DNA of 32,853 bases, taken from contig CAKJVC010000177.1 in assembly GCA_918026815.1 (NCBI GenBank), positions 1-32,853 of the forward strand. The letters are read 5' to 3'. Below the pieces are notes generated by a model. That model did not search any database, was not told where the DNA came from, and worked only from the letters and a program-made list of their open reading frames with translations. Below, one piece after another: positions 12,499-22,304 of the stretch (position 1 is its first letter; the number at the start of each line of letters is the position of its first letter). The position numbers and the translations under genes are program-made. Source of the DNA: Chalara sp. BL73. Taxonomy: Eukaryota > Ascomycota > Leotiomycetes > Helotiales.

Positions 12499-14469
12499 AT
12501 GGCTCTCGAAATAGGCTCTACGTTTCCTGATATTTCTTCAGCTAAGTTAGCTATCAAAAGCTTTGTTGCAAACGCTTCTGAATCATGGAAAGCTACTCAT
12601 TCAGATAAAAAACGATTCAATATTGTATGTCGAACGCCGCGTAACTGCAAGTTCAAAATTAGAGCTTGTAATTCTAAAAGAAAAGGAGTTGTTATAACTC
12701 ATCTGGAACCCCATACTTGCTCTCCTGCAAGTCACTTTCAAGCTTCAAATACAAACAGTTTGGAGTATATAATACCTCATCACCGTTCTTCGATTATCGA
12801 GAATCCTAGAATTACTCCAAAGCAAATTCAATCAACTGAACGCTTGCAATTTTATAACAAAATTCCGTACCTTCAAGCGTATCGTGTAAAGCAGGCTGTT
12901 CTCGACGAGATGTATGGTGATGAAACTGAATCGTTTGCGCTATTTCCTAGCTATATCGAAAGGTTCAAAGAAATCGATGAAAACAATTACGCTGTACTTC
13001 AAACGCAGGCTGATAACGTATTCCAAGCAGCTTTTTTTGCTCCAGGCCCTCTTCGTTTAGCTGCAAAACAGCTTCGTCAGTTCTTTGCTCTTGATGGAAC
13101 TCATACAAAGTCGCGATATCGTATGATATTGTTGATTTGTTGTGGAATCGACGCCAACGACAAAGTAGTGCCTTTAGCCTGGGCATTAGTACCTATTGAA
13201 GAAGAGTATTGGTGGAGCTGGTTTTTACGTCATTTAAAGATTGCTTTTCCAGTAACTTTGCAACGTCGCCATACTTTTATTTCTGATCGTGAAAAGGGTA
13301 TGGCGAAAGCTATAGTAGAGGAGTATCCTGCAGCAATTCATCTTCACTGTTGTCAGCATATTGCAGATAACTTACAGCAAAGATTCGGTAACAAAGTGAA
13401 GCCACTTTTCTGGAGAGCATGTAAAGCTAAAACGCCATTGTTGTTCAAAGCCGAAATGATGAAGTTGAAAGAACTAAGTACGCCTGCTTTCGATTACCTT
13501 TGCAATATCGACAAAGAGCTTTGGACTAGAGCATATTCTAAATATCCTCGATTTGGCCATAATACTTCTAATATTGTCGAATCGTTGAATTCAGTTTGGA
13601 GTGATTATCGACGTTTGCCTCCTCTTCGATTACTAGACGGTATTTATTTGGCAGCGACTGAAACGTGGTTCAAAAGGCGTTCAGAAACTAGCAAATCTAA
13701 TGATCTTGCTAACGTGCCAATGGCCAAATTCAAAAGCCGAATACAAGCTTCTCGTCGATATCGAGTTTATCTTTCAGATCAAAATATTGCGCAAGTCGAG
13801 GATCCTGAATCAGGCCGGAAGTGGGTAGTTGTTTTGAATCAAAAGTATTGCGACTGTACAGATTTCAATGAGTATCAATCGCCTTGTTCTCACGCAATTG
13901 CCGCTGCAAAATTTCTGCGAATCGATTCAATTGAGCTTTTTGATCAGTATTTCACTACGCAGGCTTACGAGTCGACTTACCGCCATACAGTACTACCAGT
14001 TTCAATCGAAAACCTTCCTCGTGACGATTCAATTAAGCCACCGATTTTGCGCAAAGCAGCTGGCCGACCTCGAACAAAACGCGTACGCAAAGGCCAGTGG
14101 AGCAGAAAACAAACACGCTGTGGGAATTGCCTTGAATGGGGTCATAATCGCCGTCGTTGTACAAATCAGCCTGTTTCAAATGGACGTCGAGAACGAGCTT
14201 ACGAATGGCTACAATCGGAATCTGAGAATGAGGATAGTAGAGAGGAAGAAGAGGATCAATTGAGTACCGACGAAGAAGAGGAATCACGCCTCGATCAAGA
14301 GTTAGGCATACAAATTGAAGAGGTTGATCAGGCTATTGAGCTGGATACAAGTGATAGCAGCTATAACTTTTCAGAAGTCGACAGCGATATTTTCGATCAA
14401 GATTCTATTCAACCTACAGATCTAGCTTTACGATTTTCTACAAGGTCTGGGAAAGCGTATGGAATATAA
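12499..14469 (+). CDS. MULE transposase, 656 aa, intact
   Basis: This is a Mutator-superfamily transposase, a nuclear enzyme that cuts and rejoins element ends. An N-terminal MuDR-type zinc-binding domain spans about residues 1-80 (C44, C50, H72, C74). The RNase H-fold DDE core runs about 190-370: D199 in ALDGTH, D263 in ISDREKG and E361 in NIVESLNS, with the family CxxH-like CCQH at 284-287. A SWIM finger follows (C451, C453, C463, H465), then a basic stretch and a CX2CX4HX4C knuckle (C541, C544, H549, C554). The C-terminal 90 residues are strongly acidic (ESENEDSREEEE). The ATG at 12499 is the first in frame and sits downstream of the TIR and hairpin; no intron is needed. Codon use is balanced, unlike the mutated DNA around it. 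The family is very likely correct; activity is inference. Confidence 0.93.
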   Translation: MALEIGSTFPDISSAKLAIKSFVANASESWKATHSDKKRFNIVCRTPRNCKFKIRACNSKRKGVVITHLEPHTCSPASHFQASNTNSLEYIIPHHRSSIIENPRITPKQIQSTERLQFYNKIPYLQAYRVKQAVLDEMYGDETESFALFPSYIERFKEIDENNYAVLQTQADNVFQAAFFAPGPLRLAAKQLRQFFALDGTHTKSRYRMILLICCGIDANDKVVPLAWALVPIEEEYWWSWFLRHLKIAFPVTLQRRHTFISDREKGMAKAIVEEYPAAIHLHCCQHIADNLQQRFGNKVKPLFWRACKAKTPLLFKAEMMKLKELSTPAFDYLCNIDKELWTRAYSKYPRFGHNTSNIVESLNSVWSDYRRLPPLRLLDGIYLAATETWFKRRSETSKSNDLANVPMAKFKSRIQASRRYRVYLSDQNIAQVEDPESGRKWVVVLNQKYCDCTDFNEYQSPCSHAIAAAKFLRIDSIELFDQYFTTQAYESTYRHTVLPVSIENLPRDDSIKPPILRKAAGRPRTKRVRKGQWSRKQTRCGNCLEWGHNRRRCTNQPVSNGRRERAYEWLQSESENEDSREEEEDQLSTDEEEESRLDQELGIQIEEVDQAIELDTSDSSYNFSEVDSDIFDQDSIQPTDLALRFSTRSGKAYGI

Positions 14470-14552
14470 TTGATTTTAGGAATACAACAATAAAAGTACA
14501 TTGATTTCTGGCCAATATTCTACTTACAGCGTACCTACAACGTGCTTACAGC

Positions 14553-14679
14553 GAGTGTTGAAGGCTTTCTCAAATACCATCAATTATTTGGTGGCTTTCT
14601 GAAATACCATTAAAAATTTAAGAGTGTTGGAGGCTTTCTCAAATACCATCAATTATTTGGTGGCTTTCTGAAATACCAT
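14553..14679. repeat. MULE right subterminal tandem repeat, two 58-bp copies with 69-bp period
   Basis: Copies at 14553-14610 and 14622-14679 are nearly identical (one or two differences). Each carries GGCTTTCTCAAATACCATCA followed by GGTGGCTTTCTGAAATACCA. The core GGCTTTCTnAAATACC is also found in the TIRs, giving an array of like-oriented sites near this end only. Confidence 0.9.
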
Positions 14680-14694
14680 CATTTGTGGTATATG

Positions 14695-14767
14695 AGAAAG
14701 CCTCCAAATTCAGTGGTGGTATTTCAGATATTTATCGACTTTTTGATGGTATTTGAGATATTTGCCG
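14695..14767 (-). repeat. MULE right terminal inverted repeat
   Basis: The reverse complement starts CGGCAAATATCTCAAATACC and pairs with 12188-12260. It is followed directly by the 9-bp target duplication at 14768-14776. Confidence 0.92.
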
Positions 14768-14776
14768 TATTTATAA
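14768..14776. repeat. MULE 9-bp target-site duplication, right copy
   Basis: TATTTATAA, identical to 12179-12187. Confidence 0.93.
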
Positions 14777-14935
14777 TATGTAGCTGTATTAAAAACATAA
14801 AAAAAGCGCTTTTACAGTAATATACTTGCTAACAGCTAATATGCTTGCTAACAGACTTACAAAAAATTTTTTAAAATACAAATTTAAGCATTTCTGAAAA
14901 TTGTTAAATTTACAAAACGTTAAAAAAAAAATCGA
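14777..14935 (+). pseudogene. C-terminal end of copia RNase H, continuation across the MULE
   Basis: Picking up the frame that stops at 12187 (ERISTKLRYVNI), the translation here resumes as the HKK...ADGLTK-type end of copia RNase H, seen as NRLTKNF near 14850. Stops replace Trp and Gln codons. This shows that the MULE inserted inside the RNase H domain and that pol ends near 14930. Confidence 0.75.
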
Positions 14936-15550
14936 GCAAATAAAGTAACATTTAACAAATTACACAACACTTGTAGTTTTAATATTTTATTTATAAATTT
15001 TATTTGTAAACACAAATATTTTACTAAAAACTGTTTATACACACGCAAAGTAATAAAAAATCCATACATTTTTTTTGTACTATAATACAGTTAAAAACAA
15101 CGCTTTATTGCAAAAATTACTGCGCAGCGCAAAAAAAATTTATACTAAATCAAAAAAACGCTTTAAAATATATAAGTAACGTTTTTAAGCTTTTACTAAC
15201 TTGCAACTACTTTATTTATATTTATTTCCGTTATATAAGTAACGTTTTTAAGCCGGTACAATTCGAAGTATAGCGAACTTTTTAAAAGTTCGCGAAATTA
15301 TTTCGGAAAATAAATATAATACGAAACCGCTTTTAACTGTAAAAGCGAAACAAACTACTAGACTTTGCTTTATTTGAAAAAAAAAAACTGCGAAGTTTTT
15401 TTTTTATACCGGAATTAAAATTTAGTAAAAAGTAAAAAGTATTTAAAAAGTTTTCGCTATTACTACTTGAATTTTTATTTTTTATTACTTTTTTTAAAAC
15501 TAACAGTTTACGTATAGCTGTTTTTTTTTTTTTTTTTTAAGCTGTCGACG
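14936..15550. other. AT-rich copia sequence downstream of pol, no gene seen
   Basis: Mutation-saturated sequence between the end of RNase H and the antisense ORF. It holds a short direct repeat (TATATAAGTAACGTTTTTAA at 15169 and again at 15232) but no readable domain. Confidence 0.5.
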
Positions 15551-16135
15551 TTAGTCTAAATACTCGTTCGTAAGCTTATCGAACAATAAAGCTATTAAAC
15601 GAAAAGCTACTTTACATTTATGCTTAGTAAAACAGCGAGTACATTGTTCGGTATTCGCGTTAGTTACATTTCGACAAATTTTATTACTTAATTTTGCTAG
15701 TATAAATCGAACACATTTTATACAAACAAACTAACGCTGCGTACTATTTACGAGCTTAGTATATGTTCGTTTAAAAAAAAAATATATAGTTTGTAAAATT
15801 TGTTTTTTGTAACTCGAAAACTTAAATTTAAATTTCGACTTAAATAAAAACTGCGAACAAGTTTAAAACTTAGCAGCAGTTTTTAATTAAGTTGTGCGAA
15901 GCGATTTAATAAAAAATTCGAACTTGACAAATAGTCGGCGAACAAGTAGAAAACGTATAAAAGTATTGCTAATTTGCTGCGGCTGATTAGTAAGTCCAAA
16001 GCGATACTGCGAACGCGCTCCGAAATTACTAGAATAAACATTGTTTAAATCAACTAATAAAAAACGTTTACTGCGATAAAAAAAAGTTGTAAAATCAAGT
16101 ATTTCGAAAAAATCGCGTGCAGCACGTTTAACTCG
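15551..16135 (-). pseudogene. Decayed antisense ORF with six-cysteine motif inside the copia
   Basis: Read on the minus strand from 16135 to 15551, one frame of about 195 codons has only four stops inside or at its end, far fewer than the neighbourhood. All are TAA or TAG and could come from CAA/CAG/TGG. The codons at 15614-15724 encode C-X2-C-X12-C-X10-C-X2-C-X5-C, beginning CIKCVRF and ending CTRCFTKHKC. The frame may extend further upstream toward 16950, where minus-strand CAGCAACAACAAC triplets suggest a low-complexity tract, but I did not follow it without breaks. The pattern suggests a metal-binding protein, perhaps transposon gag-like or a captured host gene. I do not recognise the family, and it lies opposite to copia pol. 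Confidence 0.5.
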
Positions 16136-16980
16136 AAATTAAAAACGTTAGTTATGCAGTTATTCAGAAAAAACTAAACAAGAATTGCAAAACAGTTGTT
16201 TACGTTTAAAAACATAAACTACTTGTAAAAAGTTGAATACTTAATTTGTAAAGTAGTGTTTTTTGCTACTTGACATTAAAGTAATGCGAAACATATTAAG
16301 CATTAGCGTGCGTTTTTGCGACAAGTTCGAAAATAAGTAAAAAGTTCGCGTATTACGAACAAAAGTCTGAAAATTAAGTAGTGTTACTCGAAGTATTAAA
16401 AAAAAAAGCTTAAAACTACGACTATTAAATATAGTGTGTAATTAACGAGTTGGCGCAAAACTGAATTTAACTCGATTATTAAAAGAAAAATGCTAGTGCG
16501 AATGCTTTTAAGCAGGAAAACTGCTGACAAAAAAAACAAAGCTGCTTTAAAACGCATTGCTATTACGGCCGCTTATTTTACTAGTATGTAAAAAAAGAAA
16601 AAAAAATTGCTTCGAATTGTTAAAATAGCTTTTTTTATGTCTAAAGCTCGTTACACGAAATTGCTAAGCAGCTTGCTGAAAACGAACAGTTAGTAAACAA
16701 GCAAAATAAAAAAAATGTGAACGTACTGTTTTTTTTTTACGAGCTATTCGTTGAGCGTACTTTTTACTTTTTCGATATGCTTTTTTACATTTAGCTTTTT
16801 ATTCTTTTTCAGTGTAAAAAAGCATAATAACGATAAAGTAGTTTAATAGTAAAAAGCAACTGATAGAACTGTAATAATAGCTGAAATAATAGTAATAATA
16901 ATAATAGTAATAGTGTTGTTGTTGCTGAAAAGAAAAAGTTAAAAACAGGAAATGCTAATTTATACTGTGTGATTCACTTA
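16136..16980. other. AT-rich copia sequence upstream of the antisense ORF
   Basis: Heavily mutated DNA with a trinucleotide-like run at about 16865-16925 (AATAATAG units then GTTGTTGTTGCTG). It may hold the N-terminal half of the antisense ORF, but stops are more frequent and I cannot define it. Confidence 0.4.
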
Positions 16981-17165
16981 ATCGAGAAAGTGGTAACTAA
17001 GTCAATAAAAGTTATTAAGTTACAACCTGCTCGCCAGGAGGCTTAAGGCTTACAATATCGCGTTCAGGATTCTAAACTCCGAAATCAACTTTCTCCAAAA
17101 CAACACCAACACGCTCTTGCTATACGAAAGTGAACGCGCGCACTTTGGAGCAATACAGAGATATC

Positions 17166-17269
17166 TTGGTATTTCTGCGAGCTGTTTCATAATTGATGAA
17201 ATCACAGCACGAAGAGGTATTTTGGTATTTTTGCGAGCTGCTCTCTGATTAATGAGATCACAGCACGAA
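17166..17269. repeat. 48-bp direct repeat, 56-bp period, just inside the copia 3' LTR
   Basis: Copies at 17166-17213 and 17222-17269 share TTGGTATTTnTGCGAGCTG and ATCACAGCACGAA. The segment 16980-17282 is less mutated than the rest of the copia interior. A purine-rich AAAAAATAGAAGG just before 17283 is a plausible polypurine tract. Confidence 0.8.
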
Positions 17270-17282
17270 AAAATAGAAGGTG

Positions 17283-17488
17283 TGTTACAGAACCGATCTA
17301 TGTTGAGGGTCATTGGGTAGATACGCGAGCATGCCAAGAGTAGATAAGGAGTTGATATTTAGGAGAACAGCTCAGGCTTAGATTACCTGTTCTTCAAGCG
17401 TGTATACATACAATGATATCACTTCGCTATTTGGGACTGTCAACAATCAATTAGCTGTTCGCTGCACTACTGAGTACTCTCCGTGATA
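17283..17488 (+). repeat. Copia 3' LTR
   Basis: 206 bp, matching 6576-6781. Here the inner (left) part carries the mutations and the outer (right) part keeps GC-rich sequence such as GGGACTGTCAACAATC and GAGTACTCTCCG. Confidence 0.9.
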
Positions 17489-17493
17489 TAACG
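17489..17493. repeat. Copia target-site duplication, right copy (TAACG)
   Basis: Identical to 6571-6575. The following 17494-17517 is a 24-bp A/T-only sliver of gypsy B separating copia from gypsy A. Confidence 0.85.
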
Positions 17494-17517
17494 TTTAAAA
17501 AAAAATTTAAAATTTTT

Positions 17518-17522
17518 TTTGT
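17518..17522. repeat. Target-site duplication of gypsy A, left copy (TTTGT)
   Basis: TTTGT precedes the LTR start TGTCACGG and recurs at 24488-24492 after the other LTR. Confidence 0.8.
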
Positions 17523-17808
17523 TGTCACGGCCCTGGCCCTATCTCGAGCTTAGCGCCAAGCACTGCGGAGCTCGGTAGAGCTTAGCCCTTGTTACCACAG
17601 GGCTCGGCACTCCAGAACTTGGCAACCAACACTACAAAGCTCGTTTACACTGGCCTTTAGCTAGCATTCTGTATATAAAGCACTGCTTTCTTTTTTTTTT
17701 TTGCTTGTAGTTGTTTTTTTAGTTATAACAATTAATAGTTGTTTATATTTTTGCATTTTTTTATTTAGATTTACAGATCGAAATTTTTGTGCAGTTTAAG
17801 TTGTTATA
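17523..17808 (+). repeat. Gypsy A 5' LTR
   Basis: The outer half (TGTCACGGCCCTGG to about 17690) is unmutated, including a TATATAAA promoter-like box near 17671. The inner half is T-rich from mutation. The 3' LTR shows the reverse pattern. Confidence 0.9.
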
Positions 17809-17899
17809 TTAAAACAAATTTTATAAACTTTTCGAAAACGAAGTTTAATAATATTTTTTTTTTTCGTATTAAATCAAAACCGTAAAAACTATTTTACAA

Positions 17900-19390
17900 C
17901 GCTACAAACGAAATTTGTGAAAATATAAGTTAAAATTAAAGCTTGTATATACTAACTTTAATTTTTAGTATATACTAGTTAAGCTGCTTTTTTTAATTAG
18001 TCGAGTTAAGCTATTACTACTACTTTTTTTTATTTTCGAATTTACTTTACAACAATATGCTTACAACAAAAAAGAAGCTCGTTGAAAAAAGACAAAAAAC
18101 GGTTTTTAAACTTTTTTCGACAAAAAGTACTTTTTTAGTTAACTAAACGATTGTACTACTTTTGAAGCAACGTTGTTAGCTGCTATTTTTGAAGAAATAA
18201 GCCGGTTGTTAGCTAGCAAAAAATCTGAAAAAAACGTACACAATCAATTAAATCAGCAAGTAGCTAATGTTTTAAAAACTTTTGTTCAGTTTTTAAACAG
18301 CTAGTTTTGTATATTACTAAAATAGTTAGCGGCTACAAAACTAAGCAACTTAGTTTTTTTAGTAAAAAAACTTTCGATTTTTCGATTATTTCGAAAACAA
18401 AAAAATAACTTAAACGCGTTACTATTAAACAGCTTATTTTTTAATAGCAACTATAAATTTAAGTTTAGTAAACGGCATAAGTTTCGGCTATACTTAAAAA
18501 AGCTTTTTTCGAAATACCGAAACTTAGACTTTTTAAACAACGGTATTTCGTTTACGTATATTGCTTAAAAATTCTTATTACAAAAAAAAATTAAAACAAA
18601 TGCGAACTAGTAATTTACAAAACAAAAACGAATCGATTACGTGTTTAGCTGTACTATAAATAAAGCACAGCGTTATTTTTCGTTTCGGTATAACGAAAAT
18701 AGCTTAAAACTTTAGTTTTTTGTCGACGAAATGCTAGCTTACTTAAATATAATTTTTTGGAATTATTTTAAAGCCGAAAAAGCTGAAAACCAGTTTTACG
18801 CTTTAAAATAACAAGCTGTACAAAACTTTAATAATTTCTATACCGAGTTTGCTCGTTTAATTGCTGTAAAGCAAGTTTTTTTTTCGATTTAAAAAAGCTA
18901 TTTGTAAAAAAAGCTAAATAAAGAATTCTAAAACCGACTTTTAGCTATATACTATTAATACTTTACGTACTAAAAACTAGTATACGAATGTTAACAGCTA
19001 AATATTGATTTACAGAAATTTTATCGACAATTTTTTTTAACATTAGCTCGTTAAGCTAAGCTAAATGCTGTTTCGGCTTTTAAACGTTAAAAACTTTTTT
19101 CGGCTTTAAAAGCTTACCGAACTTTTTTGCTAGCATTTTAGCGTACTATTCTAAGCTTAGCTACAAGCTATAACAGCATTTTTAGCTTAGTTCGTAGTTT
19201 AGTTTCGGATTATTTTTAAAGCACTTGTTTTAAATGCAATGAAAAAAAGCATTTTGCAAGTTTTTGCTTAAATTTTTAAACAATACTTAAAATTCAAGAA
19301 ATTAAGCAAAAAAAAGCTTCAGATAATAAAGCACAAAATAAAACCGACGCAAATAAGTCGAAAAACGAACAGTTTTAAGTTAAAGCTTTT
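17900..19390 (+). pseudogene. Gypsy A gag, RIP-destroyed
   Basis: Stop-ridden sequence between the leader and the protease. The zinc knuckle at 19226-19267 keeps the full C-X2-C-X4-H-X4-C pattern (CFKCNEKKHFASFC), marking the nucleocapsid end of gag. The first part (to about 18475) matches the outer copy at 26064-26632. Confidence 0.75.
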
Positions 19391-20721
19391 TTTTTAAAGT
19401 TTACGTGTTCGATTTTTAACAAATCGATTTAAGTTTACTAATAGCCGGCAATTTTTTTACTGTAGTATACACTTTTTACAAAAACGAAATTGCAGTGCAA
19501 ACTAAAGCTTTAAATAATACCGGAGCTAGTAATTATATTTTTATTAATACTCGTTTTGCATTAAACTTTTGTCGCATTTTCGAGTTAAAGCTTAAACGGC
19601 TTTTTTATTTTATTTATCCGAAAAAATACAATAGTAAAAAAAGATTTTTTATTTTTTAGTATTTTTTGTTTAACATTAAAATTAATAACCGCCGGATTTA
19701 CAATTTTTATTTATTTATTTTAAAGCTAAACTTTTATAATATAATTTTCGGACGCAATTTTTTTAATTATTTTCGGATTTTAATTAATGTTTATTATCGA
19801 CAGTTACAGTAGTTTTCAAAGTTTTTACTAGTATATATTTATTTCAGAATTATAGCTACTTATTTAAAAAACAATATTCGACTTTAACAAGTTCAAATAC
19901 AATACTAGCAAAACATGTTACGCCGAAACAAAACAATCGCTAAAAACGACAAAAAACGCTTAAACAGTATTCAAATCAAAACTTTAACAATAAGCTTAGT
20001 TCAAGCTTTGCTAGCAAAAAACTGTTTGCACGTTTAAGCTGTACAAACTGTTTAACAGCCGGTCGTTTAGGTTTTACAGCTAGTTGTTTAAGCTGTTTAA
20101 GCGATTTATACTGTTCGAAAAGCTACAGTTAGCTAAAAGTTTGTGCTTTAGAAATCGAGCTTTGCTACAGTCAGCCGAGAACTTACTCGAGCTAGCGCTT
20201 ACGGGCTAATCTAAGCTCGAGAAACTAGCAAAAACTTGAAAGTTATAACTAGTAAACTTTTTCGCTTTTACGACTACTAGTTTAAGACTAAGCTAGAACT
20301 TCAGCTAAAAAGCTTCGTTAAAGCAAAAAAAAATAGTCGGCTTAACAAGCTTAGCCGGCGTATACACTTAAATATTAAAATAATTTCTAGTAACGAGTTT
20401 ATGCTAAACGCTCGGCAACAAAAAATCGAGCTATTTTTAATTACGTTAAACGGCTTAAACCGGATAATTAAAAATCGAAAGCAAAAACAACAGTTTATTA
20501 AGCTAAAAAATTTTTTGTAAAATTAAATTTCGAGCACTTACTATAGTCGTTTAGCTTTTTTTTCGAAGCAAAAATTAAACACTTTAGCTTTATACCGAAG
20601 TATCGACTACAAAATTAAACTTACAAAAAACAATACTTTAAAGTTTTGCTATTTAAACAAGCACTTAATCGAAAAGCTTAAAACTATACGAAACTACTTA
20701 ACAGCTAATTTAAAAAAAAAG

Positions 20722-20735
20722 TTTTGTTATTACTA
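20722..20735. repeat. 14-bp target-site duplication of LINE tail, left copy
   Basis: TTTTGTTATTACTA, repeated exactly at 20871-20884. Variable-length duplications of this size are typical of target-primed reverse transcription. Confidence 0.85.
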
Positions 20736-20870
20736 TTATTATTATTCCTTTTAACGTGCTGTATCAGTCGAGGACTATGTAGCACGGCTAGCGCCTAGGC
20801 GCTAGCGTTCCTATCTAGTTTATGTACAAGCAATGGTGGTAGTCAATCTATTCCAGTGAATGTTGAGGGT
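20736..20870 (-). mobile_element. 5'-truncated LINE insertion (3' tail only, 135 bp)
   Basis: This matches the 3' end of the large LINE (26858-27001). On the minus strand it includes the sequence down to CTCAACATTCACTGG, the 20-bp palindrome (20787-20806) and the terminal (AAT)n. It is flanked by a perfect 14-bp duplication and contains no coding sequence. It is unmutated, but it is shorter than RIP usually recognises, so this does not date it. Confidence 0.9.
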
Positions 20871-20975
20871 TTTTGTTATTACTAGTAAAGCTTTTTTTGT
20901 ATTACTTGTTTTGTTTGCGCGAAAGTCGAACGGTTTATTTCGTTTTTATGTCGACTACCGAAAACTAAATTCGTT

Positions 20976-21006
<31 letters not shown>

Positions 21007-22157
21007 CTAGTATTTTTTGCTGTTAATTAACGAAACGCTAGTTAAGCTAAACAAAGCTAAAGTTTTTATAAAACTAAATATTCGTTAAGCATTTTACCGG
21101 ATCCGAATTTTTTTAGAATTTAAAAAACTTACAGTATTCCGTATTTGCTATAGCTTGTTTTAGTATAAAATTCTACTTTTTAGCTTTACTAATAAACCGG
21201 CAACGTTTTAAAGCTACATTAACAACACTTTTTGAAACTTGTTAAATATAGTTTGTACAGTATATTTTAATAACATTTTTATTTACTTTAAAAACGAGCT
21301 ATAGTACAAAATACACGTAAAACAAATAATCGACAAATTGCAAACTGCCGATTTACAAGCCGATATTAAAAAGTGTAAATTTAATATAAAACGAATAAAG
21401 TATTTAAGATTTATTGTTTCGATTAACGGCATTTAAATAAATTTAAACAAAATACGAGTAATTGCAAACTAGAAACTTTCGAAAACAGTTAAAAAAGTTT
21501 AATTTTTTTTAGGTTTTTGCAATTTTTACAAAAAGTTTATTCGAAGTTACAGCTAAATTGCAGCATCGCTAATTTAGCTGACTTGTGCTAATTATAAGTT
21601 TGTTTTCGACAATAAGTGTACTTAAGTATTCGACAAGTTTAAAACTATATTAATAAGTGCTTTTTTGCTGGTTTACTACAATTTAAACAGTTAGTATATA
21701 TTAAAAACGAACGTTTTAAACACTGTAGTAACAGTTGTGTTTTTTTTTAAAAAGTTTCGACAGTAAATAGCATTCTGTAAAGTATTTTTTTAAAACTATA
21801 GTTTTTGCAGAAACCAATTATTTAATTTACAACAAAAAAATGCTAAGTATTGTTAAAGCGTTGCAATATTAGCGTGTCGAGCTCGAAAGTACTAAAAATT
21901 ACATTAAAATAATTACAAATTACAAAATTTTAAAATACTTTATGTCGAACAAGCTGCTATTAGTTAAACAAGCCTGTTAAGCTAAAAAAAAATTTCGGTA
22001 CTATTTTAAAATATTTTACAAGCTTAGTAAGCACAATAAAGCCGACTTATTAATACGACAAAACTAAACAAAAAGCTTGGACTAAACAAAGCGAAAAAAC
22101 CGAAATCAGGCTTTTTTATTTTTAGCACAGTTTAATTTTTAGATTTTTCAAAAATTC

Positions 22158-22304
22158 GCTATAAGCTCGGTGCTAAACATTAAAAAGCTCGATATAAACT
22201 TAGTGTTAAATACTGTAAAACTCGATATAAACTTAACGTTAAGCACTACAAAACTCGATACGAGCTTAGCGTTAAACACTATAAAACTCGAAGTAAACCG
22301 AGTA
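22158..22304 (+). repeat. 33-bp tandem repeat, about four copies, in gypsy A pol spacer
   Basis: Units start CTCGATA(T/C)(A/G)A(A/G)CTTA and run 33 bp, so the coding frame is kept (11 residues per unit). They lie between RNase H and integrase. The ORF at 22170-22370 reads the repeats in one frame but is not necessarily the pol frame. Confidence 0.8.

Larger units (their letters stand above)
12188..14767 (+). mobile_element. Intact autonomous Mutator-like DNA transposon (MULE), 2580 bp
   Basis: The element has 73-bp terminal inverted repeats with about 6 mismatches, a perfect 9-bp target duplication and one uninterrupted 656-codon transposase ORF. Base use is balanced and shows none of the C-to-T decay of the surrounding copia. 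Additional internal repeats lie near both ends. It inserted into the copia RNase H domain: the copia frame reads up to 12187 and resumes at 14777. Everything a MULE needs appears present, so it may be mobile, though activity cannot be read from sequence. Confidence 0.94.
6576..17488 (+). mobile_element. Copia-type LTR retrotransposon, plus strand, interrupted by a MULE
   Basis: Two 206-bp LTRs (6576-6781 and 17283-17488) with TGTCAC...GTGA(C/T)A ends and a TAACG target duplication bound this element. Internal domains run protease, GAG-pre-integrase, integrase, RT, RNase H, the order that defines copia (Pseudoviridae). Without the 2580-bp MULE and its duplication the element is about 8.3 kb, long for a copia. 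The excess is a region of about 2.3 kb between RNase H and the 3' LTR holding an antisense ORF. The coding region is heavily RIP-mutated and non-functional. Confidence 0.92.

Noticed and set aside
12965..14287. Other ORFs inside the transposase gene (12965-13186, 13868-14263, 14033-14287)
   Set aside because: Shadow frames of the intact 656-codon transposase.
12188..14767. RIP in the MULE
   Set aside because: No excess of TAA/TAG and balanced base use; the differences between TIRs are not all C/T or G/A in a biased direction.
15169..15253. Direct repeat TATATAAGTAACGTTTTTAA flanking about 40 bp as a possible target duplication
   Set aside because: The enclosed DNA is too short to be an insert and has no element ends; probably a local duplication.
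17050..17337. 95-codon minus-strand ORF at the copia 3' LTR
   Set aside because: It spans the direct repeats and runs into the LTR; an accidental frame with no domain.
22158..22304. CRISPR array from the 33-bp repeats
   Set aside because: Units are directly adjacent without spacers and lie within a retrotransposon coding region of a eukaryote-type sequence.
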